Source of the DNA: Gammaproteobacteria bacterium
Lineage (GTDB): Bacteria > Pseudomonadota > Gammaproteobacteria > Ga0077536
Length of the DNA: 64,000 nucleotides
Assembly: GCA_016191285.1 (NCBI GenBank)
Contig: JACPPA010000016.1
Coordinates: 277,791 to 341,790, forward strand
Direction of reading: 5' to 3'
Within the stretch, counting starts at the first letter, position 1. Each line of letters begins with the position of its first letter. The notes below the pieces were generated by a model that worked only from the letters and a program-made list of their open reading frames with translations, did not search any database and had not been told where the DNA came from. Made by a program: the position numbers and the translations under genes. Shown one piece after another: positions 43,951 through 54,180 of the stretch.

Positions 43951-43987
43951 ACAATGAGGCGTTTTTCGAAATTCGGATCGCATCGCA

Positions 43988-44770
43988 ATGGTTAATCGGA
44001 CACCGGCGCTGGCACTATGCGCGGCTTGGATTGTGGCTTGGTGGTCGTCGTATACGACCGTCGGACCGCGATTAAAAGCGTATGGCCTGAAGCAGCTTGG
44101 GAGCGCCGCGGATTATTTTTTTACTTACTTGGGTCCTGAGCTGCTGATCTTGTTGTTTGGGCTTGTCGTGCTTCCGGTCCTCTACTACTTCTTGATTCGT
44201 CGGCTGCGGGTGTGGTTGCAGGTGTTGGTTGTACCTGCACTGTTGGGTGGGTTTATTTACTTGGCGTATTTCGATGTGGTGAAAATCGCTCGGGCAGCGG
44301 AACACCTCTGTACCACTGAGGCTGGGATGCACATTTATAAGACGGTTGAGGCGGAGGGGTTTTATGGGGTCATCGATATCGATCCTTGGTTAAAGCGGGG
44401 ATTTAAGTGGGTCGAAATTTCCGACGGACCCAAGAAGTACCTACGTGGTTCGATGAAAGACGGGAGGGTGTTCGTTGAGCCCGTTATGACTCTAATTAGC
44501 AGTTACGAATACGCTTTCGAACCCATCGAGGTATGGAAGTCGCATTTCGAACGAAACCGTGAGGTCGTCAGGCATCGCGAGAGTCGAGAGGTATTAGGTG
44601 AAATTATTTATTTTCATATTTATCGCGGGTGGGCTGATCGCAGAGCCGAGTTTGGCTTAACTTTTATCCCGCCAATTTGCTGGGATGGTCCGCCACCCAA
44701 ACGTGGGGGTGGTAAAGCTATTTGGTCGGACGAATTAATTTCATCGACTATTTATCCGGTGGGTCAATGA
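43988..44770 (+). CDS. Hypothetical membrane protein
   Basis: A 260-residue protein. Residues about 8-28, 45-75 and 78-92 are hydrophobic, giving three spans near the N-terminus. The C-terminal 165 residues are soluble, with LCTTEAGMHIYKTVEAEGFYGV and a mixed alpha/beta pattern, containing several aromatic and charged residues (YIFHIYRGWADRRAEFG-like region near 205). I recognise the 'CxxEAGxxIYKTV' type from hypothetical proteins of other proteobacteria but no function. The ATG at 43988 has no clear ribosome site. Confidence 0.6.
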   Translation: MVNRTPALALCAAWIVAWWSSYTTVGPRLKAYGLKQLGSAADYFFTYLGPELLILLFGLVVLPVLYYFLIRRLRVWLQVLVVPALLGGFIYLAYFDVVKIARAAEHLCTTEAGMHIYKTVEAEGFYGVIDIDPWLKRGFKWVEISDGPKKYLRGSMKDGRVFVEPVMTLISSYEYAFEPIEVWKSHFERNREVVRHRESREVLGEIIYFHIYRGWADRRAEFGLTFIPPICWDGPPPKRGGGKAIWSDELISSTIYPVGQ

Positions 44771-44810
44771 TACGAACGAATTGCATCAAGGCGTCATGCG
44801 CAGTGCTGCA

Positions 44811-45123
44811 GCCGGTAGTCGGTCCACGTATCGGCTACCGCTTCGCGATTCATCCCTGAATCGCTCCGCTGCCACGCGCGCTGCGCTAGACCATCCATGG
44901 CTCGCTGGCGCGCGAGGCACGCCGATACGTGGACCAACTACCGGCTCGAGATGTCGGTGGCTGACCCTGCACGTGGTCGTTGCTCGCTGCGCCCGGCGGT
45001 TAGGCGTGTAGCGGCGTATGAGGTCAGCGGAGCAGGGACAGCGTAGCTGACCTCATCGCTTCGAGCGAACCAGGGATGGTTCGCGAGATTGAGCGAAACG
45101 CCTAACCGCCGGGCGCAGCGAGC
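44811..45123. repeat. Two adjacent long palindromes with nested hairpins
   Basis: The first palindrome has 25-bp arms at 44811-44835 and 44921-44945 (24 of 25 paired), enclosing a hairpin at 44845-44864 (GCGATTCATCCCTGAATCGC). The second has perfect 25-bp arms at 44982-45006 and 45099-45123, enclosing ATGAGGTCAGC/GCTGACCTCAT (45018-45056) and GCGAACCAGGGATGGTTCGC (45065-45084). Together they fill most of the 391-bp gap before the RTX gene. No ORF, T-run or attC orientation. Confidence 0.8.
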
Positions 45124-45161
45124 CGGCACTGATCTGAATTTTAAACGCCAAGGAGTGGCTC

Positions 45162-48100
45162 ATGAAAAGTAGCGATATTTATAAGTATTCCTGGTTTGCA
45201 AATGCGGCCTACGTCGAATGGGACCCTTTTAACGTCGCAGACTCGAATCGAATTTTGAGCGCGCTTCGCACTGCCCGTCTGATTCCGGGGTCACTAAGTA
45301 ACATAATTTTCAATGAATCCACTCGTGGCGAAGGAAGGACCATCCCCAGCTTCTACCCCGGCGACGGTTCCGGTTTCGCGGCAAATGTATTTGCCAATGG
45401 CGAAGAAAAAATTCTCGCGATTCGCGGTACTGAACCGAAGAGTGAGCAGATTTATCTCGATCTACTCCAAGCCGATCTTATTGAAATCGGGATTATCGGC
45501 TGCGGTTTGTCGCAGGCGACCTCAATGTTTAATTACATCCAGCGGCTGCGCGCGCCGAGAAGCGACCACGCGGTCGAACAGTTGCATCTACGGATTACCG
45601 AAGCGCCGCCACCGGCGAACACCCCAAGCGTTGCTAACACGCTCGTAAAAAGTGTCGGCACGTTGCTTGAATCGAAAACGATTTATTACTGGTTCGAAAC
45701 CAGTCAGGACGGTAAGGGTGAGGGCGTATTCGCTGCCGGCGATAAGGTAAGCGTCACCGGCCATTCGCTCGGCGGCCATCTGGCGAGCCTGGCGGTGCGG
45801 TTGTTTCCGGATCTGTTTACCAGCGCAGTGACGTTTAATGCGGCGAATTTTGATCCGCAGACCGCGAATTTCACACCAGCGGCGTTCGATCAATTTATCG
45901 CGGGGCTCACGCCCAATTCGCCGATCACGCCGTTTATTTTCGACGGCTATACCAATGCGCAACAGCAAACCGAACCGTTGATAAACCAACTCTTCGCGGC
46001 GTATCTGCCGCAGCCACCGGCGCCGGATTTTCAGCAGATCGGCGCACGGATCTTTAACTACGTGGGCGAGGACAGCATTCCCGGCGATGACGCGGACTTT
46101 GTCACCGGCTTCGGCACTGGCAACGCACCGGCGCCACGGCAGGCGATCCGCACCGAGGTGAACAGTCATGCGATGAATCAGTTGATGGATAGCTTGAGCG
46201 CGTACGCGTTGCTCGAGCGTTTAAACCCGGGCCTTGAGGCCCACGCCATTGCGCGCCTGTTCGATGCCGCGTCGAATCGCGCCGCAAGCAGTTTGGAATT
46301 GTTGGTGGGTGCGCTGGATGGCGTTTTAAATGGCCGAGCGATGAATTTAGAAACGGTCGTCGCGGGGATCTTCGCCTATCCGGAGGAGGAAGCGGCGCCC
46401 GGCACGTTTGCCCGCCGCGCCGCCATTCACGATCGAATCCTGACCCTGGAAGCGCAAATTTCAGCGACGCCGGGCTTAACGTTGCAGCCCTTGGTCGATA
46501 TGCCGGCTGAAGAAATTGCGCGGCGTGCGGTGTCATCGCCGGCGTATCGCGCAGCGTTGCTGGCGCTGGCGCCGTTTGTCGTCGATGGCGCGGATGCGCT
46601 TTACGCGAACCGCCCCGAACTCGCGCTCGAAAACTTCAGCGATCCGTATCGTGTGGCGCGTGCCGGCTATTTGAAATCACGTATCGCGCGCAATTTGGAC
46701 GATACTGAGAGCGGAAGTTTCGGTGAGTTACCGGTTATCTATCGGGATCTAAGCCTGAATGAAACGCTGCAAGTGCCACCACAAGATGCCCTTCCGGTCA
46801 CCGCGATCGGGCCGTTGTCGCCGCTGCGCGATGTCACATTTGGACGCGCCGAAGACGAAGTCTTGGTGGGCGCCGGCAAGCGCGATTATTTGTTCGGTGG
46901 CGGAGGGCGCGACCACGTGACGGGCGCGACTAACGAAGACGTACTCGACGGCGGCGCCGGCGCGGATGTGTTGGAGGGTGGTGGTGATCGCGATGCGCTG
47001 TGGGGTGGCGCGGGCGATGATTGGCTCTATGGTGGAAGCCTGGATCTGATCGATGACGACGCACCGGATCGCTTAATCGGTGGCGCCGGGTTCGATCACT
47101 ATCGAATCGCCGCCGGCGATACCGTTGTCGACCACGACGGCCAGGTGGAAGTTTTGGTCAACGGTCAACTCCAAACGCTCGATAGCCATGCATTACACGA
47201 ACGTTTCAGTGCGCCCGAGCTACGAATTCTACATGCGACGGATGCTTCCGACCTGACCTATCTTTACTTTCCGCTGTTGAAGACGCTGCAAGTCGCCGGG
47301 ATCGTGCTTGAGGATTTCATGCCGGGTGATCTTGGCATCACGCTGCAGGGCACTGACGAACCACTTCCCGATCCACTGCCGAGGCTCGGTACCAACGACC
47401 ATGACTCGCTTGGCGGCACCGCGGCGCGCGATGAAATTCGCGGGCTTGGCGGCGACGATACGCTGCATGGCGAAGGCGCGGCCGATGTGCTTTACGGCGG
47501 TGACGATCGCGATCGCGTGTATGGCGACACGGGCGATGACACGTTAGCCGGTGACGGTGGCCGCGACATGCTGAGCGGTGGCCTTGATGACGATGTGATC
47601 GATGGCGGCGCGGAGGCGGATCTGCTGAGCGGTGATGCGGGTAACGATATTCTGCGTGGTGGTTCAGACGATTCTCCAGATGTACTACTCGGTGGATCAG
47701 GTCACGATATTCTGCTCGGCGGGGGTGGTGCCGATCTCCTCATCGGTAGCGCGCAGTTGGCCGGCGCGGTTCTCGATTGGAGCGTGTGGCGTCTACCTCG
47801 ACCGCTGGGCCAGGTGTTAACCGATCCGCGCGGCTTCGAGTTGCGTGGCGTTCAAGTCGTCGATTTCCTTGCGCTTGATGCGCCGCGCGATCCTGACGCC
47901 GATGCCTTGTATGGCGAGGCGGGCGACGACTATCTAATCGGCAGCGCCGGCGATGACGCGTTAGATGGGGGTGCGGATGATGATGTCATCATGGGCGGTG
48001 ACGGCGCGGATTGGATCGTCGGCGGCAGCGGCGTTGATCATATTCGCGGCGGTGGCGGGGCGGATCGCATTGACGGTGGCGCGGGCAACGATTTTATCGC

Positions 48101-51100
48101 TGGGTATGGCAGTGGCGACGAAGGATTGGAACTCGATGGTGACGATGCCATCGACGGCGGCGCCGACGACGATGAACTACAAGGCGGTCCTGGCAACGAT
48201 AGCTTGCGGGGTGGCGACGGTCGCGACCTGCTCGTGGGCGATGACGGCAACGATGTGCTCGAGGGCGGGTCTGGCAACGACGAGTTACTCGGCCGCGCCG
48301 GCAACGATGACTTACGCGGTGGCGCCGGGAACGATGTGTTGTGGGGCGAGGCGGGCAACGATGGATTAAGCGGTGGGGATGACGACGATGTGTTACTCGG
48401 CGGCGATGACAACGACGGCCTCTATGGGGATGGCGGCGCCGATCAACTAGTGGGCGGCGCCGGTCAGGACGCGTTGTTCGGTGGTGCGGGTTCCGATATT
48501 TTGATCGGCGGCGACAATAACGACGTGCTGATGGGCGAAGCCGGTGACGATACGTTGGCTGGGGACGGCGGCAATGATCGGTATATCTTCGGCCGTGGCG
48601 ATGGCGCTGACCGGCTAAGCGACGCGTTCGGCGATAACGGCCTGCAATTGCTCCGCGGCCTCGCGCCAATGGTCGACAATGTCCGGGTGGATGGCGCGGC
48701 GTTGCTGTGGCGCTTCAATGACAGCGACAGCCTGCGCGTTGAAAACTGGCAAGGTCCCGGCGCGCTGGCCGCTCTGCGTTATGGCGATGGACGTTACTTA
48801 TCCAGAACGCATTTTCTCAATCCGGAAGCCGCCGGCGTGGTCGATGAGCTCGCTGTGGACGCCAGCGAAGTCGGTAGCAACGGTGACGATCTGATCATCA
48901 TCCGGGGCCGGCACGGCGTGCTCAGTGCCGGCGCGGGCGATGATCGCTACCAGCTCACGGCGGGCGCAGTAGTCGAAATCTCGGATACCGGGGGCGCCAA
49001 TACGCTGGAGTTCGCGGCCGATACGACCTTGAATGGGTTGACGGTCGAGCGTGATGGCGATCGCTATCTGCTCCGCGCGGGTGTCGGCACGGTCACCGTC
49101 GCGCGCGGCGACATCGCGAACTTTGTCTTCGGCGATGGTCTGGTGCTCGCGGCCGACGAATTCGCCACACGCTTCGCGCTGCCCATCGCCCCGCGCGTGG
49201 TCAATCCCGCGAGTACCCAAGCCGCGTTTATCGCCGAGCCGTTTTATTACGCCTTGCCGCGCGCGGAATTTATCGACTTGAATGTCGACGAGGCGTTGGT
49301 GTTTTCCGCCGCTGGACGCGGCGGCGCATTGCCCGCATGGTTGAACTTCGATCCGGTGGCTGGGACCTTAAGCGGCATTCCGAGTCCCGCCGATGCAGGC
49401 GTCGTGGAAGTGGAGATCCGCGCGACTGATAAAACGGGGTTAAGTACCGTCGATACCTTCGCCATCGACGTTATGCCGTCGCTCGCCGGCAATTCGGTGG
49501 CCATGTTTAAACCGGAAACCCTAACGTCGGATCGCGGCGCGTGGGTGACGCGTTTCGATACGGATGGACCTGCGCCATTCTTGGTTGGCGTTGGCGATCT
49601 CAATGCGGATGGTATCGATGATGTTCTGGATCTAACGAACGAGCAGATTGTGTTTGGTCGCGGCGGCGGCTTTGGCCTCGACTATGTTGCGCCAGCGGTC
49701 AATGGCGCTAACGGGTTTACGTTTAGTGGCTACGCTGGCGATCTTGATCCAACGTCGCGCCTTAACCCGGTGCATTACGCGCCGCGGCGCGGCGACTTCA
49801 ATCGCGACGGTATCGATGATGTTGAAATCGGCTCGCGAGTACTTCTCGGACGCGCGTCCCCGTTCGCGTCGCTCGTCGACTACGCCGCGTTGCCGCTCGG
49901 CAGCGCCTTCGAGTTCGCCGCACCGACCGGCGTCTTACCCACATTGGTCGGCGCCGATCGTTCATCCTTTCAAACTATCGGCGACTTCAACGGCGATGGC
50001 TTCGTCGATTTTTTTGGCGTACACAGCGACGGCCGCGATCGGCGTGGGCTGGTGGTGTTCGGTGTCGCCGCCACGGATCCGCGAACGGTCGACGTGGCCG
50101 CACTCGATGGCAGCAATGGATTGACGATCGAATTCGCGCCGTATCCAGGCTTGCCCGCCTCGGCCGCGGCCGACGGGCTCGCTTTTGCAGATTGGGGCGC
50201 CAACGTGGCCGCGCTCGGCGATGTGAACGGTGATGGCCTCGCCGATCTCGCGATCGGCGGTTCGCCCTACCTCTTCGAGTACCAAGCGAGTTTCGCCGCG
50301 GTAATTTTTGGCACGCGGGACGGCGCGTCGGCACCTCTCGCGCTGTCGCGATTAAATGGCGTCAACGGCTTCCTGGCCGCGATGCCGCGTACCGAGATTG
50401 GTATCGCGACCGACAAATTCGTGACTGGACTCGGCGATATCAACGGCGATGGCTTGGCGGATCTCTTCGCCGGTAGTCGCGCATCACCGTTTGGAAGTTA
50501 TGTCATTTATGGCCGCCGGAATTTCGCCGAAGCGACGACTCGCGGAACACCGGGCGACGATATTGTGTACCTCACCGCGGCAACGCCCGCCGCGTACGGC
50601 GGCGCCGGTGACGATCATTTTTATGTCGCCCCCAATGACTTCAATAGCAGCACGTTCACCGGCACCGGCAACAACACCGTAACCTTTGGCGCAGGCGCTG
50701 GCGGCTCGCACGCGGTTAATGGTGGGCCCGGCGCGGATTTGTATGAAATAGGCCCGGGGCTCTATGAAGTGAAAATCACCGATGCGAGCGGGGCGGGCCG
50801 TGGCGCCAACACCTTGCGCATTAACTTTGGCGCTGGGCCCAATTTCGTCATCACGCGTGGGTCCTTGCAGCTCGATTTCGGCCCCGAGCTGCCCCAGATC
50901 CATTTGGACGATATCGATTATGCGGATGTTAAGGCCGGTCCGCGTACCATCGATCGCTTCGAATTTGCCGATGGTACGGTGCTGACTTACGCCGAGTTGA
51001 TTGCACGGGGATTCGATCTCAAGGGCGACGCTGGGGCCGATAAGTTGATTGGCACGAGCGTAACTGATCGAATAAGCGCTTTCGCCGGCGATGATCGCTT

Positions 51101-51950
51101 AGTCGGTGGGCGCGGTGACGACGAACTGAATGGCGGCGCCGGCGATGACGTTTATGTCATCAACGCCGGCGACGGCGTGGATGTGATTGTCGACTCCGTA
51201 GGACGCGATACTCTCGAGTGGGGCGGCGGATTGACGTTGAACGGCTTAACGCATGACGTCGATCACAACGACTTGCTGTTAACGCAGGACAGCACCACGG
51301 TGCGCGTGCGCGATTGGTACCTGGGGCTCGAGCAGCGGATCGAACGCTTTCGTTTTGCGGATGGCGTGGAAGTGGATGCGCTGAACTGGATCAACCGCGC
51401 GCCGGTCGCGGGCGCTGCCCTTGGTTTCGCGCAGGCGCGTGCGGGTGAACGCTTTGTGTTTAGCGTTCCAGCCACGAGTTTTAGCGATCCCGATCCCGGC
51501 GATTCGTTGCAAATTGCGCTGTCGCAAGCGAACGGCGCGGTATTACCGGGTTGGCTAACCTTCGATCCCAACACCGCCACCCTTTCGGGCACACCCACCG
51601 CGGCCGATGCCGGTACGCTTGCGCTCGGTGTGATCGCGCGCGATCCATTAGGCGCCATCGCGAAGCTTGATCTCGGTTTGACCATCGCGGCCGCGCCGGT
51701 AAGCGGTCCAGCCACGTGCGGTCCGGATCACTTGATCCGGACCGCAGCAGCCGATCGCATCGACGGTCGCGTCGGACTCGGCGATGGGCATATTGGCAGC
51801 GACCAGCGCTTGCTTGCGCATGATGTGCAAGCGCTGGTGCACGCAATGGCGAGCTTCGATCCGCGGGGTAGCGCGACCTGGCTGCCGTCCGCGAACTTGG
51901 TCAATGCGTTGGAACCTACACTCGCAGCCGCGTGGCACAGTGGCGTGTGA
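45162..51950 (+). CDS. Giant RTX protein with lipase-like, FG-GAP-like and Ig-like domains
   Basis: A 2262-residue protein, probably exported. Residues about 1-330 are an alpha/beta lipase-like domain with the nucleophile motif GHSLGGH near 200-206 (serine 202). Calcium-binding RTX nonapeptides (GGxGxDxLxGG) form blocks at about 560-625, 744-870, 914-1146 and 1953-2000. Residues about 1476-1770 hold five FG-GAP-like motifs such as GDVNGDGLADLAIGG. Putative Ig-like (He_PIG) domains lie at about 1347-1440 and 2078-2176, each with the LPxWLxFDPxxxTLSGxP signature. There is no N-terminal signal peptide, so type I secretion with a C-terminal signal is likely; no transporter genes adjoin it. AAGGAG precedes the ATG. 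Confidence 0.88.
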   Translation: MKSSDIYKYSWFANAAYVEWDPFNVADSNRILSALRTARLIPGSLSNIIFNESTRGEGRTIPSFYPGDGSGFAANVFANGEEKILAIRGTEPKSEQIYLDLLQADLIEIGIIGCGLSQATSMFNYIQRLRAPRSDHAVEQLHLRITEAPPPANTPSVANTLVKSVGTLLESKTIYYWFETSQDGKGEGVFAAGDKVSVTGHSLGGHLASLAVRLFPDLFTSAVTFNAANFDPQTANFTPAAFDQFIAGLTPNSPITPFIFDGYTNAQQQTEPLINQLFAAYLPQPPAPDFQQIGARIFNYVGEDSIPGDDADFVTGFGTGNAPAPRQAIRTEVNSHAMNQLMDSLSAYALLERLNPGLEAHAIARLFDAASNRAASSLELLVGALDGVLNGRAMNLETVVAGIFAYPEEEAAPGTFARRAAIHDRILTLEAQISATPGLTLQPLVDMPAEEIARRAVSSPAYRAALLALAPFVVDGADALYANRPELALENFSDPYRVARAGYLKSRIARNLDDTESGSFGELPVIYRDLSLNETLQVPPQDALPVTAIGPLSPLRDVTFGRAEDEVLVGAGKRDYLFGGGGRDHVTGATNEDVLDGGAGADVLEGGGDRDALWGGAGDDWLYGGSLDLIDDDAPDRLIGGAGFDHYRIAAGDTVVDHDGQVEVLVNGQLQTLDSHALHERFSAPELRILHATDASDLTYLYFPLLKTLQVAGIVLEDFMPGDLGITLQGTDEPLPDPLPRLGTNDHDSLGGTAARDEIRGLGGDDTLHGEGAADVLYGGDDRDRVYGDTGDDTLAGDGGRDMLSGGLDDDVIDGGAEADLLSGDAGNDILRGGSDDSPDVLLGGSGHDILLGGGGADLLIGSAQLAGAVLDWSVWRLPRPLGQVLTDPRGFELRGVQVVDFLALDAPRDPDADALYGEAGDDYLIGSAGDDALDGGADDDVIMGGDGADWIVGGSGVDHIRGGGGADRIDGGAGNDFIAGYGSGDEGLELDGDDAIDGGADDDELQGGPGNDSLRGGDGRDLLVGDDGNDVLEGGSGNDELLGRAGNDDLRGGAGNDVLWGEAGNDGLSGGDDDDVLLGGDDNDGLYGDGGADQLVGGAGQDALFGGAGSDILIGGDNNDVLMGEAGDDTLAGDGGNDRYIFGRGDGADRLSDAFGDNGLQLLRGLAPMVDNVRVDGAALLWRFNDSDSLRVENWQGPGALAALRYGDGRYLSRTHFLNPEAAGVVDELAVDASEVGSNGDDLIIIRGRHGVLSAGAGDDRYQLTAGAVVEISDTGGANTLEFAADTTLNGLTVERDGDRYLLRAGVGTVTVARGDIANFVFGDGLVLAADEFATRFALPIAPRVVNPASTQAAFIAEPFYYALPRAEFIDLNVDEALVFSAAGRGGALPAWLNFDPVAGTLSGIPSPADAGVVEVEIRATDKTGLSTVDTFAIDVMPSLAGNSVAMFKPETLTSDRGAWVTRFDTDGPAPFLVGVGDLNADGIDDVLDLTNEQIVFGRGGGFGLDYVAPAVNGANGFTFSGYAGDLDPTSRLNPVHYAPRRGDFNRDGIDDVEIGSRVLLGRASPFASLVDYAALPLGSAFEFAAPTGVLPTLVGADRSSFQTIGDFNGDGFVDFFGVHSDGRDRRGLVVFGVAATDPRTVDVAALDGSNGLTIEFAPYPGLPASAAADGLAFADWGANVAALGDVNGDGLADLAIGGSPYLFEYQASFAAVIFGTRDGASAPLALSRLNGVNGFLAAMPRTEIGIATDKFVTGLGDINGDGLADLFAGSRASPFGSYVIYGRRNFAEATTRGTPGDDIVYLTAATPAAYGGAGDDHFYVAPNDFNSSTFTGTGNNTVTFGAGAGGSHAVNGGPGADLYEIGPGLYEVKITDASGAGRGANTLRINFGAGPNFVITRGSLQLDFGPELPQIHLDDIDYADVKAGPRTIDRFEFADGTVLTYAELIARGFDLKGDAGADKLIGTSVTDRISAFAGDDRLVGGRGDDELNGGAGDDVYVINAGDGVDVIVDSVGRDTLEWGGGLTLNGLTHDVDHNDLLLTQDSTTVRVRDWYLGLEQRIERFRFADGVEVDALNWINRAPVAGAALGFAQARAGERFVFSVPATSFSDPDPGDSLQIALSQANGAVLPGWLTFDPNTATLSGTPTAADAGTLALGVIARDPLGAIAKLDLGLTIAAAPVSGPATCGPDHLIRTAAADRIDGRVGLGDGHIGSDQRLLAHDVQALVHAMASFDPRGSATWLPSANLVNALEPTLAAAWHSGV

Positions 51951-51984
51951 GCGATAGCTGGTGCGGCAGACTACGATCATTCAT

Positions 51985-52132
51985 TCCCTCTCCCCTCGCG
52001 GGAGAGGGTTAGGGTGAGGGGCGGCGGATTGCGTGAGGAAATTGTTCGCCGCGGCTGCTTAACGGCGCTGGCATCAGCGGTGAAGCATTGATCTTGTTAC
52101 CCCTCACCCCAGCCCGCAAGGGGAGCGGGAGA
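51985..52132. repeat. Pair of CCCTCTCCC/GGTGAGGGG repeats
   Basis: CCCTCTCCCCTCGCGGGAGAGGG...GTGAGGGG at 51985-52021 and the opposite orientation CCCCTCACCCCAGCCCGCAAGGGG at 52100-52123. Similar units flank at 55339-55469. These are dispersed intergenic palindromes, here following the RTX gene. Confidence 0.7.
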
Positions 52133-52172
52133 AAAATTGCGTCGCTACGCTCGCAACGACTGCACACCGCGG

Positions 52173-54080
52173 TTAACGCGCTCCCCCCGTCTTCTGCATT
52201 TCCTCCAACTCGCCCCAGCGCAGCATCAACCAATCGAGCTGACGCTGCGCTTCTGCAATCTTTTGCAAATGCAGTTCAACTTCGGCATACGATCGATTAT
52301 AAAACTCAGCCGTCTCGCTGGCCTGCGTCAGCGCGGCGATAGTCGCCTCGGCCGCCACAATCTGATCCGGCAAGCGTTCGAGTTCGATCCTGTATTTGTA
52401 ACTCAGCTTGCCGCTTGGCATCGCCCTTCCCGCCGCCGGCGCATTGATTGCTGGCGTCTTCGCGTTACGCTCCGGCGTATCCTTGGCCGCCAGCGCGCGG
52501 CCGCGCGTAAGCCAGTCGCTATAACCGCCAACGTAACGTTGAATTTTGCCGTCTGCTTCAAACACCAAGATGCTGGTGACGGTGTTATCCAGAAATTCGC
52601 GATCGTGGCTGACGAGGATGAGACTACCGGAATAGGCGACCAACTGATCTTCCAGTACATCGAGGGTTTCCACATCCAAATCGTTCGTCGGTTCATCCAA
52701 GATCAGTAAATTGCTCGGCCGCGTGAAGAGACGGGCAAGAATCACGCGGTTGCATTCACCCCCCGACAGGGCCTTGATCGGCATCGCTGCGCGTTCGGCG
52801 CTGAACAAAAAGCCGCGCAGATAACCGATAACATGCCGCTCCTTGCCATCGATGGTCACGTACTCGCGGCCGTCGCCGACGGTTTCCGCCACCGATTTAT
52901 CCGGATCGAGTTCGCGGCGCATTTGATCGAAATAGCCGATCTCGAGATTGGTGCCGATTTTAAGTGTCCCCGCCTGCGGCTTGATTTCGCCCAGCAGAAT
53001 TTTCAACAGAGTGCTTTTACCAACGCCGTTATTGCCGATGAGCCCGATCCGATCGCCGCGCATCATTTTGAGCGAGAAGCCGCGAATCAACGGCTCCGCG
53101 CCAAAGCCATGCACGATGTTGCGCGCTTCGATCACCTTGCGCCCCGACTCGTCGGCTTCGGCGACCTTGATGTTAGGTTTGGCGAGCGGCTTCACGCGCT
53201 CTGCTGCCGTCTCGCGCATGCTCTCGAGGGCGCGTACGCGGCCTTCATTGCGAGTGCGCCGCGCCTTAACCCCTTGCCTGATCCACGCTTCTTCTTGATC
53301 CAGCTTTTTATCGAACAACGCGTTGTGGCGTGCTTCGTCCTCGAGCGCCTTGGCTTTGTTGTCGAGATAGGCGGGGTAATCACCGGGCCAGTCGGTCAAG
53401 CGCCCGCGATCAAGTTCGATGAGGCGCGTCGCGAGCTGGCGTACGAACGCGCGATCGTGGGTGATGAACAAAACGCTGCCCGCATGGTTCCGGAGCCGTT
53501 GTTCCAACCATTCAATGGTGCTCAGGTCGAGATGGTTGGTCGGCTCATCGAGCAACAACAGGTCGGGCTTGCCGACTAGCGCTTGTGCCAGCGCCACGCG
53601 GCGTTGCCAGCCGCCGGAGAGTTCGCTTAAGGTGCGCGCGGCCGGTAAGTCGAGTTCGGACAGCAGGGTCGAGACGCGTTGCTCGACGTTCCAGCCGCCG
53701 TGCGCCTCGATGGCGCGGTGCAATGCTTCCAATCGCTTCAGGCCGATCGGATCGAGATCGGTGGTGGATAAGACGCGATAACGCTCGATCAGCCCGACCT
53801 GATGCGCGAGCCCAGAGGTCACGAAGTCGCGCACCGTGACATTGAGATTAGTTGGCAGCGCTTGCGTAAGTTGCGCGATTTCCAGATCTGACTTGCGTAC
53901 GATTTCGCCTTGATCCGGCAGATAATCGCCCATGCACAGTTTGAGCAGCGACGATTTACCGGCTCCGTTGCGCCCGATTAAACAGACGCGTTCGCCGGCG
54001 ACAATGGAGAATTGCACGTTCGTGAGCAGCTTCAAGTCACCGAATTCGAGCGAAACTGCGTTGAAGCTAAGAAGAGTCAT
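52173..54080 (-). CDS. uup: ABC-F ATPase Uup
   Basis: A 635-residue cytosolic ABC-F protein with two nucleotide-binding domains and no membrane spans. The first has GRNGAGKSSLLKL and LSGGWQRRVALAQAL; the second has GNNGVGKSTLLKI and LSGGECNRVILARL, each followed by LDEPTNxLD. A charged linker joins them, and the C-terminal 90 residues form a coiled coil (LPDQIVAAEATIAALTQ...). The length equals E. coli Uup, a ribosome- and DNA-associated ATPase. ATG at 54080 is preferred; an upstream in-frame start would add an unlikely polar extension. Confidence 0.93.
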   Translation of the reverse strand: MTLLSFNAVSLEFGDLKLLTNVQFSIVAGERVCLIGRNGAGKSSLLKLCMGDYLPDQGEIVRKSDLEIAQLTQALPTNLNVTVRDFVTSGLAHQVGLIERYRVLSTTDLDPIGLKRLEALHRAIEAHGGWNVEQRVSTLLSELDLPAARTLSELSGGWQRRVALAQALVGKPDLLLLDEPTNHLDLSTIEWLEQRLRNHAGSVLFITHDRAFVRQLATRLIELDRGRLTDWPGDYPAYLDNKAKALEDEARHNALFDKKLDQEEAWIRQGVKARRTRNEGRVRALESMRETAAERVKPLAKPNIKVAEADESGRKVIEARNIVHGFGAEPLIRGFSLKMMRGDRIGLIGNNGVGKSTLLKILLGEIKPQAGTLKIGTNLEIGYFDQMRRELDPDKSVAETVGDGREYVTIDGKERHVIGYLRGFLFSAERAAMPIKALSGGECNRVILARLFTRPSNLLILDEPTNDLDVETLDVLEDQLVAYSGSLILVSHDREFLDNTVTSILVFEADGKIQRYVGGYSDWLTRGRALAAKDTPERNAKTPAINAPAAGRAMPSGKLSYKYRIELERLPDQIVAAEATIAALTQASETAEFYNRSYAEVELHLQKIAEAQRQLDWLMLRWGELEEMQKTGGAR

Positions 54081-54180
54081 AAGACGTGAACTGCTGCGGG
54101 GCGCGCTATTGTCGTCGTTCGCGCGTCGACACGGCAAGCGACGGAATTTCGGATTCAAATTTATTTAATGCGGAGGACAG

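Noticed and set aside
44999..45105. GTTAGGC ... GCCTAAC boxes as a possible attC
   Set aside because: The order is reversed: attC needs RYYYAAC first and GTTRRRY last. These boxes are the arms of a simple palindrome.
48094..48669. Minus-strand Arg/His-rich ORF of 191 codons
   Set aside because: An artefact of the Gly/Asp-rich RTX repeats read on the other strand.
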